A stretch of DNA of 64,000 nt from Arenicola marina (GCA_964019135.1 OZ025260.1:24236254-24300253), one strand, 5' to 3'. Positions 23,029-34,948 are shown, counted from the first letter of the stretch. The notes: generated by a model from the sequence alone, not told the origin. Made by a program: numbers and translations.

Positions 23029-26000
23029 GTATTAAAACTACAAAACTCATGACCGTACCGCTTATTTTTGCCGATGTCTTGAGGGTAATTATTCACAAAG
23101 TCTTGCTGTGCGGTCGTTCCAACTTTTTATTGTGTCCGCGATGCCGTGATCGACCTCCGCGATCTGGCTGGTAAGACAGTCTCAGTGATTCACTGAATAT
23201 ATGCATGGGTGAGTGGTAGTAACCATCTCGTAGTAAGGATCCGTAGTTATTGGTAGGATTAGCCCTAGACTAGCCATAAATCCATGGCTATGGTTGAACA
23301 GTTGGAAGTCTCAGCCCATACACAGCCTATAGGGTTCTTAGCTAGGTTAACATTTGGCGCAAGTGCCCCCAGGCAAGCCCGCTTTCTAGGGGCACAACAG
23401 TGTCCATGCAAAGTTCTTTAGACACCACGCGGGAATCGTCTGTAGCTTTTATCATAATGTGTGCGCGTACAATCATAGTGTTTACGTATTCTATGTACCT
23501 TGTTCTATATTCTGACGTCAAGAAAGTGTGTCAGCACTATAGGTTGTTTCGGTTATATTTTCGCGAACAAATGTTGGAACATAGTCTTTTCCCGACCTCA
23601 GTGGAGGCGGCCGGGGTGGTAGTTCCATCTCCGAAACCTTGTGGCTCTGCGAGCTCCGCCATCAAGGTTTCGTACGGGAAGCTCATTTTCTCGGACCAAG
23701 ATTCCACCGTGAAATTGGGGTAGGACATTTGAAGTCCACAGTCACCTTTTCGACTTTTTTTAACTTAGCATTATTTCACTCTACGCAGAGATGATTCAAT
23801 CACCTGTCAATTTCTATATTTCACAAGCCAGTATGCGCTTGAACAACTTACTTTCAGGCAGTTTATTGCACATACCATATTCAGTAAGTGGCATGCTAGA
23901 AAATTCTTGTTTATTCTGAGTTAGGCTACGTGCTCGTTCAGTTTCGCAATGTACAGATTCGCTTTGCCTTGAAAATGCTTGGTTCGGGACCTTTGAGTCA
24001 GTGCATGGATTACAATGTTATTTTACTATCGTTATTATCCGTATTCTTTACACGACTTAATATATATAGCTGTGAGGACATACACCGTAAAACCTGCATG
24101 CATATGAACCAAGAAAGTGATCGCTTTCTTATCAAGTCAGTTGAAATTAGAATTTTGTACATCACACCATTTTGTATTTGGTCGTTCTTCACCTGCAGCT
24201 TTTTTACATGTTGGTACCCGATGCGAGACAGAGCTATGAAGTATCACCAGCATGATACCAGGAATTGGTAGGGGTATCCCTATATATCATGTTTCCTCTT
24301 ATCAATGTATCGCCCACCCTCAAATGTAATGAAAAGGGGCTGAAAAGTACTTCCACAAGTGTGGAACTTTTCTTTCGTTGCCTTATATTCGCTGTTCGTC
24401 TTTTGAAAATGTCATCTGTAGCAGCAACACCTGTGTGTTAAGTAACTTAATGTATTCTTAGTCGATTTGTTTTATGTATGTATGTTTTCAGACAATATGA
24501 GGGTTTTTTACTGTCAATATTTGGAGAGCCAGAAAAATAATTATTTTTAAGTGTCCAAAAACCTACATGAAATATGGTATATATCATAATCATGCAGATC
24601 TCTGTCATCTGGAATACTATGTATGATTACTGTAAATTTCCTTGATAAAGCTACATAAACATTAGAAGCTGTACCCTAACTTTGGCTTCAAAAATGAGTC
24701 TACATTTATATGTATACCGGAACATTATTGTATATGTAGAACCTAGATTTTGCCTGACTACTACACCCTACCTACTATCCCAGAATGCAAGCTACAATGC
24801 GACTAACATGCTCCACCTCTCCCTCCTTCTTTGTACCTCAATTGTCAGGCCAGTGGCTGTACCGTCTGGTGTTAAAATGTCTGTATATAATTGAAATGTC
24901 CACTTGACAATTTGTTTTGAATGCAATAGATTTTAATTTATAAATATATCTTTTTGCCTTACAGTGGAATGCAGTTGCTCTTTGGGCATGGGGTAAGTGA
25001 GAATTAAATTTGTGCCTATCTGTTTTGGTGGAAAGGTACATACTGGCTGACAGAAAAGTGCAACAATGAATCCCGGAGAGGATATCCTGCCCTGCTGAGA
25101 ATTGTCTGCCTGTACAAGATCTGATGTCCTTCTTGCAAAATAATGCTGGCATTGGCTACTCTGGGGAATGTGGCTTATTTTTACTATGATCTCTAGAGTC
25201 TTCGTAGCGCAGTTGTTAAGTGGGCTGAGCTGTAAGTCTTACTGTAGGTTCAAACCCTAGCACATACATCTGGCATAAAACCACTTGTACATTTATAAAT
25301 CTTTGGTAAGCATGGAAATGTCATTACACAGGGATACCTGTTGATAAATATGATAATTTTCATGGCCCTCATGTCCTCAGTAATCTAGTTATCCAGTGAA
25401 TGTTTTCTTATTAATTTACTTTCCTTTTGGCAGATATTGTGATAGACAACTGTAAATTGTGCAAAAACCACATTATGGACTTGTGTAAGTATTACATGTA
25501 CCATAACAATTAAATGAGCCAAAATAACTTATTTCTCATCTAGATAGTTTCTTCGTATGTCCATATTTTGAATCTTAATAGTATGTTGTGTCATATTTGA
25601 TGTACCGGTAGTTAAGTTACCACTTTCATTTTTGGCAAGTAAGTAATTTTTACGAGAGAGAGTAAATTTATCAGTAAAAGACACCTTGAAGAATTGGTAT
25701 AAAGCGTCCACACTGGTAAGGAGAGACATTGTATTTGTATTTAATATGATATTTGATGAATTTGTGTATGTTTTATTTCTTGTGCAACCTTGTCTGATCC
25801 AAGCGCCTGATTGAAACATTAAAGCTTGTATGATCTTAAAAAGATTGAAACTGTATGGTAATTGCCTTTTTGTTGTGAATCAGGTATAGAATGCCAAGCT
25901 TACCCGGCCTCAGCCACAAGTGAAGAATGTACAGTGGCCTGGGGAGTATGCAATGTAAGTCACACATTTGTTTTGCTCTTACTAATACAGTGGTCCCCGC

Positions 26001-27588
26001 GTTATACGGTCCCTCCATTATACGACCCCTTCCGTTATCCGATCTTCTCGCTGTGCATAGAACACTTTTACATGTTAAATCCCCGTTATTATGAGACTCC
26101 CTCGCTAACGCGTTATACGACTGGCACACAATTCAATCCCTTTGTTTCGATCAGATTAGCAGCTTTATTTGACTGAATGCTGATGCCATCTTGGATAAGT
26201 GGGGAAAAGGAGCCAGCGCTGCGTCAAGGACTATGAATCTGTCTTATAGCGCAATTTGAGTGCGTGATGATACTTGAGCGAAAACTGCCCATCTTGGAGC
26301 ATCCCCCTATTATACAACTCCCTCCGTTCTACGGGCTGGCCAAACAAAAGTCATTTAACGCAAAGACTACTGTATGCGTTTATTATTAGTGGACATTTCT
26401 TCGAGTACATGAAATGATACATTGTATGCTTCGGGTAGCTATTGCAGATTTTGTACGTGATGGTAGTACATGTATTTGTATGTGATGTATTTGGATATCT
26501 GGTCAGCCAGATAAGCGGGACCCCAATCAGTTTGTAATATCTGGTGGTGATTCTCCTCGGCAGGGTGGAGGGATTTCATACTTACATGGCTTTTCCTTGT
26601 CACTTTCGGTGAAGGAACATATATTTGCAAATCCCTTGTTTCGTTCTTTACATGTATCACACCTTCAAGCGCAGACCAGCCCTTTGTATGTTTTTACGAA
26701 TACAAGTCCTAGTTGTAACGATTTCTTATTGATGGGGTCTGTTCCAGCACGCCTTTCATTTCCACTGTATCTCTCGTTGGCTGAAGACCCGTCAGGTCTG
26801 TCCTGTGGACAACAGGGAGTGGGAATTCCAAAAGTGAGTATGCATTCTATGAACATTCTAATGATAGAGAATCTATGGCGTTTTGTTTGTATGCGCAAGT
26901 ATTTCATCTTTGCACAATTTGTCCAATAATGGGTTTGGCGGCTTCGTTGCATGACATTGAACAAAAATCCACGATTGTTAACACGCCCGTGGCAGTCGGA
27001 GTTGCGCTGAAAAAACAGAAAGAGTAACAGAGATCGACCTTAAAGTTGCATGTCGAGCTCTTTCCCGCCAAAACTAATGAGGTCAAAATACATATAAGAA
27101 TCAGTCCTTGAATCATTCAAGACTTCTTTTATCTATACTCCACCCCTACCAGACTGCCAAATAGCGTCTCTTAGCCTTGTCCGTGATATCAATTTACCAC
27201 AAGTTTTCATTTTAGTGGTAAACGTCATCAGTTTGTGCGCTTCACGATGCTTTGGTATAAGTAGCAGTGCCGCGACCGAGTTCTGTGGTGTCCCGGGATA
27301 GACACGTTTGCCACACCACAGCCGAAACGGCGATGTTTATCAGGTTTCTAAATTTTTAGAATGAAACAATCGAGTTTTCTGCAAATTTTAATATAAATTT
27401 CGCCCAGGCTTAGTTTTGGCGGGAAACAACTCCACAAGCAACTTTAAGAACTGGGGTAACGATAAATCCTTCCACAAATAAAACGAAAAAACGGTTTTGC
27501 CAATGAGTACGAAATGTGGGGGTTACGCACCAACACACATGAAGATAATTGATGCCATTTTCCTTTCTCTTCCAGATATGGTCATTAA
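22945..27588 (+). CDS. RBX1: RBX1-A, RING-H2 subunit of cullin-RING ubiquitin ligases (six exons)
   Basis: RBX1 binds the cullin C-terminus and recruits the E2 for ubiquitin or NEDD8 transfer. Exons 22945-23028, 24965-24992, 25434-25484, 25884-25954, 26748-26833 and 27576-27588 join in phase to 110 residues (human 108). The protein runs [27 protein letters not shown], the cullin-binding strand WNAVALWAW, then the RING-H2 domain ending [12 protein letters not shown]. All zinc ligands of the family are kept, including the Asp near the end. Against RBX1-B it changes in conserved places: NCKLCKN for NCAICRN, AYPAS for ANQAS, DIVID for DIVVD and CPVD for CPLD. All splice sites are GT/AG. Introns hold a Tigger-like MITE, a TTAA MITE and a MULE-like end. 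It may be functional, specialised or drifting. Confidence 0.93.
23170..24960. other. RBX1-A intron 1, including one MULE-like TIR end
   Basis: From 23352 (TTTGGCGCAAGTGCCCCC) to about 23640 the sequence matches the TIR of the 15591-21756 element; unit 2 lacks it near 41060. No opposite end is seen, so it is partial. The remainder aligns with unit 2 and shows no coding signal. Confidence 0.65.
24965..24992 (+). CDS. RBX1: RBX1-A exon 2
   Basis: 28-nt exon encoding WNAVALWAW, the beta strand that inserts into the cullin. Acceptor TTACAG, donor GTAAGT. Confidence 0.93.
25192..25268 (+). ncRNA. tRNA-like sequence in RBX1-A intron 2
   Basis: A box TAGCGCAGTTGTTAAGTGG and B box GGTTCAAACCC at tRNA spacing. 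It is also present in unit 2 (42806). The acceptor arms do not pair well, so it is a tRNA pseudogene or SINE head rather than a tRNA. Confidence 0.45.
25434..25484 (+). CDS. RBX1: RBX1-A exon 3
   Basis: 51 nt, [17 protein letters not shown], with the first RING cysteine pair. It carries the Lys-Leu and Lys changes. Confidence 0.92.
25884..25954 (+). CDS. RBX1: RBX1-A exon 4
   Basis: 71 nt, [16 protein letters not shown] then TVAWGVCN. Three zinc-binding cysteines beyond the split one are kept. Donor GTAAGT. Confidence 0.93.
25988..26372. mobile_element. Tigger/pogo-like MITE in RBX1-A intron 4
   Basis: Ends CAGTGGTCCCCGCGTTATAC and, inverted, CAGTAGTCTTTGCGTTAA, flanked by TA. 385 bp. The same insertion with a longer middle is at the same place in RBX1-B, so it predates the duplication. 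Confidence 0.85.
26748..26833 (+). CDS. RBX1: RBX1-A exon 5
   Basis: 86 nt, [18 protein letters not shown] then [10 protein letters not shown]. It holds the histidines, two cysteines and Asp of RING-H2. Acceptor TTCCAG, donor GTGAGT. Confidence 0.94.
27044..27443. mobile_element. 400-bp TTAA-flanked MITE, copy 1 (RBX1-A intron 5)
   Basis: TIR AGTTGCATGTCGAGCTCTTT with TTAA on both sides. Unit 2 has one TTAA (about 44875) and no insert. The same family is at 29300-29698. Confidence 0.88.
27576..27588 (+). CDS. RBX1: RBX1-A exon 6 (YGH, stop)
   Basis: The last 13 nt finish the Lys codon and encode Tyr-Gly-His and TAA, as in human RBX1. An insertion follows one base after the stop. Confidence 0.93.
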
Positions 27589-27589
27589 G

Positions 27590-28085
27590 GGCGTGATCGA
27601 TTCGCCTCTTCCAAAAGAGGGCATGCAGTGCGATCGTTTTGCCTTCTCGTCCTGCAAGACCTCTTTTGCTCATCCGCCCAGGCAGGTGGGAGAGAGTGGA
27701 AGAGAGAAGAGGTAGAGGCGATTCCAACATGGCGGAAGCTAACTATGCAATATTCGCTCAGTGTGATCAAATATGTTTAAGGGGGAAATACATGAATAAA
27801 ACAACGAATAAAATGATGTGAAACATATGTAAGACCTTATTTTCTTATTTGAAATGCATGTGCGTGGTACACGAGGGCTCACATATGTAGTTAACCATTT
27901 ATCTGACTGTTAATGTTGGGCGATAATATATGGAAGTCGGTGATAAGCTGTGAGCAATAGGTAAGTTTCCGTTCGCCATATTGAAACTACTCTTCCAACT
28001 CGTCAGACGCGATCGATTCATCGCTCATATTTTCTATTCTTTGATGAGCTCTTCTCTGCCTGGAAGAGTTGAATCGATTAGACTC
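27590..28085. mobile_element. 496-bp insertion at the RBX1-A stop codon (TAAG duplicated)
   Basis: Unit 2 reads CATTAAGAGTGACGAAG without a break. Unit 1 has 496 bp between two copies of TAAG, the first being the stop codon plus one base. Imperfect TIRs (GATCGATTCGCCTCTTCC against TAATCGATTCAACTCTTCC) indicate a DNA element with 4-bp duplication. The reading frame is untouched but the 3' UTR is changed. Confidence 0.8.
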
Positions 28086-28089
28086 TAAG

Positions 28090-29290
28090 AGTGACGAAGA
28101 TAGCTGCGCTCCGACACGTTCCGACCCATTCAAGGGGTCGCACGCAAATCTCGTGGATGATCACGGTCTCGGATCCCTGTCTGCTACTCCGTGGACTGTA
28201 GAACTAATACTCTTGATCATCGAAACGGAGGCGCATCTGCATTGGGGACGGTGTCTCAACGTCCCTTATTCAGTAGCCAGGCGTGCGTGGTGGGTATACA
28301 TCTATGCCTGGACATGGGTGTGTGCCAAGCGGTTACAAGTTCCTGGCGAGCTGATTGATGGTTAAAAGTTACTGTGACGCTCTGGAGTAGCTAAATTCCG
28401 CCTGAACTACTCCAAGGACCATGTGTATTGGCCCAGTCTTTATTAACCCCTTAAACCGGAATCACATTCCAACCAAGAGGATTAGCTCTTGAAGCTAAAT
28501 TTGTTTAAGTAACTCGTGAACTCGATTCTGATTAAAGTACCAAATTTAGCGTTCGGTTGACATGTTGTGTTCCGTAAAGATGAAAAACTGAGTTCTTTGT
28601 GTAGCGACTGTCGAACTCAGACGATGTAATTTTTTCACGTGTTGCAGTAGAAGTGAGGGAAACAACAGCGGTCACTGGCAAAGTTGTGTATTGGATCTTT
28701 GTTTATGTCTTTCTCTTTCTGAATAAAAGAAAGGCATGTTCAGATCTATGAAACCGTTTTCAACTTCAAGTCACTTATCAAGAGTACAGAACGATGCTAT
28801 TATTATACACATATATATAAATATATGTATTGTTGACGGCTTTTACTGTTGTTTGCAGACGAGACCAACTCCCAAGCGCTGTCATAGTGGTATGATGTAA
28901 CATACAGGGAACAATTTTTAATACGCTAATACATAGAGGATATCAAAACTCGCAACCCTGGAATGTCTAAGACCCGTACTCGCTAGGCTATTACCGACAA
29001 ACTATTAGAAGCGTTGTCGGGGGGGCTCACCAGTCGAGCCCCCCACCCCCCATTCCTTCACGCCCCCCCCACACACACACACCACACCGCAGCGAGACGC
29101 CCGATACCGAAGCAATCGTGGAATTGCTACTATTATGCGGTAGATGATTGTCTTCTCCATTTTTATTTTTTGTCAAACCCTTGAGCGTGAGACGAAGACC
29201 AACAAAAAACGAAGCAAGACAATCCAATTTTAGCGTTTTTGTTCGCCCGTCATTTCAGTCTATTAGGCCTACGTATTTGATGCGAACGCA
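28090..29290 (+). other. RBX1-A 3' flank, shared with unit 2
   Basis: Non-coding downstream sequence matching 44941-46160, with an AATAAA at 28722 that could serve polyadenylation. A 98-codon frame at 28069-28365 is broken in the other copy and is not believed to be a gene. Confidence 0.5.
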
Positions 29291-29299
29291 GGATCTTAA

Positions 29300-29698
29300 A
29301 GTTGCATGTCGAGCTCTTTCCCGCCAAAACTAAAGAGGTCAAAATACAAATTAGAATCAGTCCTTGAATCATTCAAGATTGGTTTTGTCTAACCTCCATC
29401 CATGCCAGACTGCCAAATAGTGTCTCTTAGCCTTGCCCGTGATATCAATTTACCACAAATTTTCATTTCAGTGGTAAACGTCATCAGTTTGTGTGCTTCG
29501 CGATGCTTTGTTATAAGTAGCAGTGCCGCGACAGAGTGCTGTGGTGTCGCGGGATAGACACGTTTGCCACACCACAGCCGAAACGGCGAGGTTTATCAGG
29601 TTTCTGAATTTATGGAATGGAAAATCGAGTTTTCTGCAGATTTTGATATAAATTTCGCCTGGGCTTAGTTTTGGCGGGAAAGAACTCGACATGCAACT
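29300..29698. mobile_element. 399-bp TTAA-flanked MITE, copy 2
   Basis: Perfect-looking TIR AGTTGCATGTCGAGCTCTTT / CGACATGCAACT with flanking TTAA at 29296-29299 and 29699-29702. Unit 2 shows the single-TTAA empty site at 46167-46170. Closely similar to 27044-27443. Confidence 0.92.
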
Positions 29699-30245
29699 TT
29701 AAATAAGCTCTCTAAAAAAATATTAAGTGCGATTAATGAAGAGGCATATATAGCTAAATTTGCCTACATGCTTTGTCAGATTGCTACATACCTCTTGTTG
29801 GAAAGGCTTTGGTTGTGCTTGTCTCCATTCCATCACATTCCATCACTGTAGGTATATGATATGATCAGCTTCACACAAAAAAGCGCGCCACCTCCCCCCC
29901 CCCCCCAACCACCTCCTCAGAAAAAAAAACGGCTCAGGGTAAATTTGCGCACCCCACCACTCAAAAAGAGCCGCTCTAATAATTTTCTTAAATTAAGAAC
30001 TAAGAAAGATAAATAAAATCAAGTTGGACTTGAGTCGAGTCATTTGAGGCTGCCAAAAAAAACAAAAAACAAATGTCATGTAAAAAATTTGCACACCTCC
30101 CGAAGAATTCAATTGCAATTAGGCAACAATGTAACTCACTACATTAATTACTGGTAGCCGTTTAAACGCTGAAAAGAGTTCTTACGTAACATGGCAAAGA
30201 GCCAATGCCAATGTGTCGCCATCTGGCGAATTGATATATATATAG

Positions 30246-33200
30246 GGCTATTGGTATTTTGCGGAACGGAACGGAACGGAACGGAACGGAACGACGCCGC
30301 GAGGGGGGTCACTTTATTATAAATTTATAATAAAATTAAAATTTAGTCAAAGTATATTTTACTCTTACTTATCAACGATTTAAGTAAAGTGGGCATTTTT
30401 GACAATATATGCATTTTTGATCAATCCTGTGTTAATCAGGGTATATAGCGGAACGGAACAAAACGGAACGGAACCGAGCGTGCGGGAGGGAGGGGTTTGC
30501 GCCTGATATTCAGCAATCGTTTGTTGATACGTTGTCTCCTGCTTGTTAACAGTGTTTTTGCACTACATTTTAATTGAACGTATCCCTAAACGTAACCCGA
30601 TGAGCAATTACGTCATCAGAACTCGGGGTGTGTCCTGACCTACATAGATACGTTTACGGGATCGGTTTGCGGGACAACATATAAATCGCCTTTTTAACGT
30701 TTGGCTCTGTACGTATCCACGGGAAATTTCCTTCATATCTATTATATTTCTGCGAATGCATGTGTCTCAGGAGAGATACCTGTATCCCTTGCGTGATGGA
30801 GATGAGAAGGTGCAGGGGAAACCGACCCATAAAACCATGGCTGCGAGATATTATTACCTAAAGCGGGAGTGTGTGTTGCAGCGGCATCCTTATTTTTGGG
30901 TCGGCCTTATAATAACCAAGGGCGTTCGGCTAGAAGGTGTACATAGAATGCTCTTGAAAGAGCGGCTTCAGCTTGAGTAGTATAATAATGCATTAGTTCT
31001 GCAGCAGTCGGCTGGCGAATGACTTCCTCGGCTGTGTATGTATTCACTTGCGATTAATTCATGAACTGATGTTAAGACTAATATATAGTTCACTGACATA
31101 GTTGCTGATATCCAGATACATATAATTTGAAGCCTAAGTAGCTCGTGGTTTGATCGCTCGTAAATCAACACACGAAAATCGCATATATACATATACTCAT
31201 AAGGAGGATTTTACTTTCAAGCATTGTACTACAATGCTAAGTATTATGTTGATGTTTGTGAGATGCACATCGACCAAGACAATCTGTTATATTAAGTCGG
31301 TTGCAACCAAAACAATCATAGCTGGAGTTGCTTAAAGTTATATTAGCAACAACATCGACAGCGTCCTCCTGGGAAAGTATGTTTTTATTTATTTGACAAA
31401 AAGTCATTTGCATCGGCAAGTTGAGAACGTTTCAAAATTGCAGCCGACCATAAGCAGCAGTCTTGTATGTAAGCGGAATGGACTCCTTATATTAACGCCC
31501 ATGCATATCATACCATTTACTTGCCACCGCCTTTTCGAAAGTAAGGAATACGTATTAATTGTTACCCCTTATTACTAAACTCACTACTTGTTGAATTAGG
31601 AGGTGTCCAGTATGCCATACGATACATACGAATTTCCACTCCCACATTCGCCTTGGTACTTTACGAGCAAGAGGCAACACTTTCTTCACGTGTTGGACAG
31701 ATGAAAGGCTAATGGATTTTTATATGCGACGCTGAATTCAAACTTGTGAAGTTTTTTTTAATGTTAATGCTTCAGAGATAAGACGAATCGACTATGAAAG
31801 TTTAACAGCCATTTGCTTAAATATATCCTTAAATATATAAATGTTATATAACTCTATTGTCCATATATATACCAATTCATTATAGCTGTGTCACTGAATC
31901 ACATCCTGTCAAATAGTTCCATGCACAAGGGTTAGGCATGCATTTACATTTCATTTCGCTACCATAAAAAAATTTAGAAAGGCAAATTGCAGTTTTATTA
32001 ATGAGTAAATAAAAAAAAGAATTCCGTTTCCTGTCTCTGTCTTCGAAGACTTTCAGCTACGATTGTCAAACGTCGCATGTTCGTGTTAACCATAACGTGC
32101 CAAACAACTTCTAAGCGACGCGCCTCTTCGTTAACACAAAGGTTACCCAAGGTCATATAAAAAAACTGACCGTTCTTCAGCGAACTAGGTCTATGGTCAA
32201 GGTCACCACATTGACTAACTAAATGCCTAGTGGTCGGCTGTCTCGAAACTAGGTGACATCTGTTCAACTTTTCTTGATGTATAGAGATGATATAGCATAT
32301 ATACCAAATCTAGTCATATATATACTAGAGCGTCGGGAAATTAGGGGTTCGAACCCGAGTTTTCTAATTTTGAAGCTATTGCCTTTCAATTTTTACGAGA
32401 CATTAGAGCCTACTTTAAAACCTTATATTTCATTTTTATTCAATATTAACCGTAGACTTTGACATTGTATAGAACAAGGCAAAATTGTATTGCCCGTTAT
32501 CCTACCTGAACACCCCCCCCCCCACCCACCCCCACCCCGCCAACCCCTCCCTTCCCGCTAGTACACGACCGCGAAGGCTTTCATGCGCTACACTGGCGTC
32601 CACCCTTCCACGCTTTCTCTCTCATCAACACGCAGTTCTCGACCGGCTTGCTGCCGGCTGCTGCCCCCCCCCCCCCCCAACCCTCATGCAAAACCAAAAC
32701 ACCGAAACACATAAAGATAATCTCCAATTGGCTAGGACGTATCATGCGGGAGGCACGGGCAAATCGTCATCATTTTTGCTCCTGTTTCGCTCGCTTCCAT
32801 TCCGCTATATACTTACATTAACACATGATTGATCAGAAAGGCTTACATGAATAAAGGATTGTCAAAAATGCACATACGTGGTTTAATTCTCATATTTGAC
32901 TTGAACTGAGACATGCATTTGGAGAAAAATAATAGACATGAAGGAAATTCCCTGTGGGGCTGTGATACGTACAGGGGAACGTACGTTAGAACTCTGTTAT
33001 CAAGCAGGAGACAATTTATCAACAAACGACCGCTGAATATCATTGGAAAACAAACCCCCACTCCCTCGTGGTTACGAAGTACCAGTGACCGGCTCGCTGG
33101 CGCATACTCCTCCCTTCCCGCACGCTCGGCTCGGTTCGGCTCGGCTCGGTTCCGTTCCGTTCCGTTCCGTTCCGTTCCGCTATCTACTTACATTGAGGAG

Positions 33201-34350
33201 GTTCATTGTGGCGCCATCTGGTGGACTATGCCGCTGCGATCTGGCGATAAGCTGGTACCGCCGCTCATACTCATACTTGTAAGTGAGCGAGCGCGCGAAG
33301 TTGGGCCGGGGAACCAGGCTAATCTGGCGAACGCTCTATTGTCCGCAGCCCGTCATCGTTTATTTCTGGTTTATGTAACAAAGTCGCGAAACTGATGCGC
33401 TGTAAAGGCAAATTGATAGGCAAACGCAAGTCCACGCAAACTAAAGAACTTATTGGGATGTATAAATATATCTTTGAACGAACTGTGATTAGAAACAAGC
33501 CGACAAATTACATAGCGTTGACCACACAGGCACAGTAAATCAGTGGGAGAGGCGGGGGGGGGGGGGGGGGGGAGGGGGGGGGGGTGTAGGGATCCCCCAC
33601 ATCATCGTAGGCCTATATGCTTACACGTTTGGTTGCTTAAAGGTTTCATGTAAATTTGATAACACCAAGTACCTTATTCAATCTTGTGAGTAGTTGTCGT
33701 GTCTCTAGTTCAGCATGTTTCCCATTCCGACCCTCAGAATTACCCGCACATTTTCCATGTTCAGTCATTTTACGAAAAAAACGAGGTAGGAGACCCATAT
33801 ATTTTTTTCTCTTATTTGAACAAACAAGGAGCAAGCTTGTTACAGACAAATTTTTGTCTGAGCCGTTTTTTTTCTGTTGAATATTTCGTGTCGAAATTCC
33901 AAAATTCCCCATTGACAGCCATTATAAAATTAGATGTGACCCCCTACCTATTCAACGTCATTTTGACAGAAAAGTAGGTAGAAGACATATCCTTTTTATG
34001 CTATTTTATCGTTTTGGATACACATCACCTCTTAACAAGCAGGAGACAACGTATCAACAAACGATCGCTGAATATCAGGCGCAAACCCCTCCCTTCCCGC
34101 ACGCTCGGTTCCGTTTTCGGTTCCGTTCCGTTCCGTTCCGTTCCGTTCCGCTATATACCCACATTAAGACAGGATTGATCAAAAATGCATATATTGTCAA
34201 AAATGCCCACTTTACTTAAATCCCGTTGATAAGTAAGAGTAAAATATACTTTGACTAAATTTTAATTTTATTATAAATTTATAATAAAGTGACCCCCCTC
34301 GCGGCGTCGTTCCGTTCCGTTCCGTTCCGTTCCGCAAAATACCAATAGCC
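30246..34350. mobile_element. 4.1-kb TIR element with GGAAC arrays and 8-bp target duplication
   Basis: Ends GGCTATTGGTATTTTGCGG and its complement, followed on both sides by GGAAC tandem repeats and more than 250 bp of further inverted sequence. ATATATAG is duplicated exactly (30238-30245 and 34351-34358); unit 2 has it once at 46726-46733 without the insert. Related subterminal pieces recur inside at about 32780-32880 and 33120-33200. No transposase frame is visible. 8-bp duplications occur in hAT, P and some other superfamilies, but the ends match none I recognise. Confidence 0.87.
33557..33586. repeat. Long G tract
   Basis: About 18 G then 9 G with one A between, inside the 4.1-kb element. 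May be a quadruplex-forming or assembly-sensitive tract. Confidence 0.8.
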
Positions 34351-34587
34351 ATATATAGGAAGTCAAATAGTTTTTTTTGAAGAATTCCAACTTCGCGACG
34401 CGCATGCGTCCACGAAATTGTTATCGGCATTGAACCTGTCAAGTGCAATTCATGCGCTTGTTTTCCAACAAAGATGGTCAAATCAAACAAAATGTGGAGT
34501 AATTGTTGAATTTGTCACTTGCATAGGATGGTGTAGTGTATAATGTGGCACGCAGTAAGTAGTGGATACATCGAAGTTTCCGATAAG

Positions 34588-34818
34588 TTACTCCATTGGT
34601 GGTATTCGTGGGGCAGCCAGGCCACATTCGTGGCACTCAAAATAGCTTTCGGCGAGCGGACCAGCCCCATGGCAGCGTTCGACGACGACACACGGCCGCC
34701 ACAGTGGGAGAAATGATTGACTCACTTGTTCTGGATCTAGTTCTTCTATAACTGGGTAATGAGGCACGTTTCTCTTCATCTCGACACCGCTAAAGCTGTT
34801 CTTGTATAAGCATGTCAT
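34588..34818 (-). other. Open frame conserved in both duplication units (unit 1)
   Basis: A 76-codon minus-strand frame starts MTCLYKNSFSGVEM. It matches the start of a 181-codon frame at 46654-47199 for its first 40 or so codons, and both keep FLPLWRPCVV and PLAESYFECHEC. No domain is recognised. It could be a first exon of an unknown gene or chance. Confidence 0.3.
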
Positions 34819-34948
34819 GTAGACTATACATGTGCAGATTCATGAACAAATTGTTCCTGTTTGATCTAAATGGCTACCCTTATGAGTTATGACGTTATGT
34901 TAAACCGTAACCATTTTCAGGCTAGTTAAACCGTAAACTTTGACATAC

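Larger units (their letters stand above)
8645..34876. repeat. Tandem segmental duplication, unit 1
   Basis: Base-level similarity to 34923-47255 is visible in the same order: exon 1 of the palmitoyltransferase gene, L1-like debris, RBX1, and the ORF-bearing tail at 34.4-34.85 kb. It starts in TAAGCCGTAAACTTTGACATACC and ends after AACAAATTGTTCCTGTTTGA. Unit 1 is about 26.2 kb against 12.3 kb because it carries more insertions. Confidence 0.88.

Noticed and set aside
25192-25268. Functional tRNA gene
   Set aside because: A and B boxes fit but the acceptor stem does not pair, and the copy in unit 2 has a degraded B box.
22945-27588. RBX1-A considered as RBX2/RNF7 or as a processed pseudogene
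   Set aside because: It keeps all introns at RBX1 positions and the PxD and YGH ends of RBX1; RBX2 has a Cys in place of that Asp and a different tail.
28069-28365. 98-codon frame downstream of RBX1-A
   Set aside because: The equivalent frame in unit 2 is interrupted and the start of the frame lies in the inserted element; the region is RBX1 3' flank.
30260-30290. GGAAC repeats considered as interstitial telomere sequence
   Set aside because: The motif is not a telomere repeat and occurs symmetrically at both ends of a TIR element with target duplication.
32485-33395. Arg/Ser/Phe-rich frames in the 4.1-kb element
   Set aside because: They derive from the GGAAC/GTTCC tandem blocks and C runs; no transposase motif.
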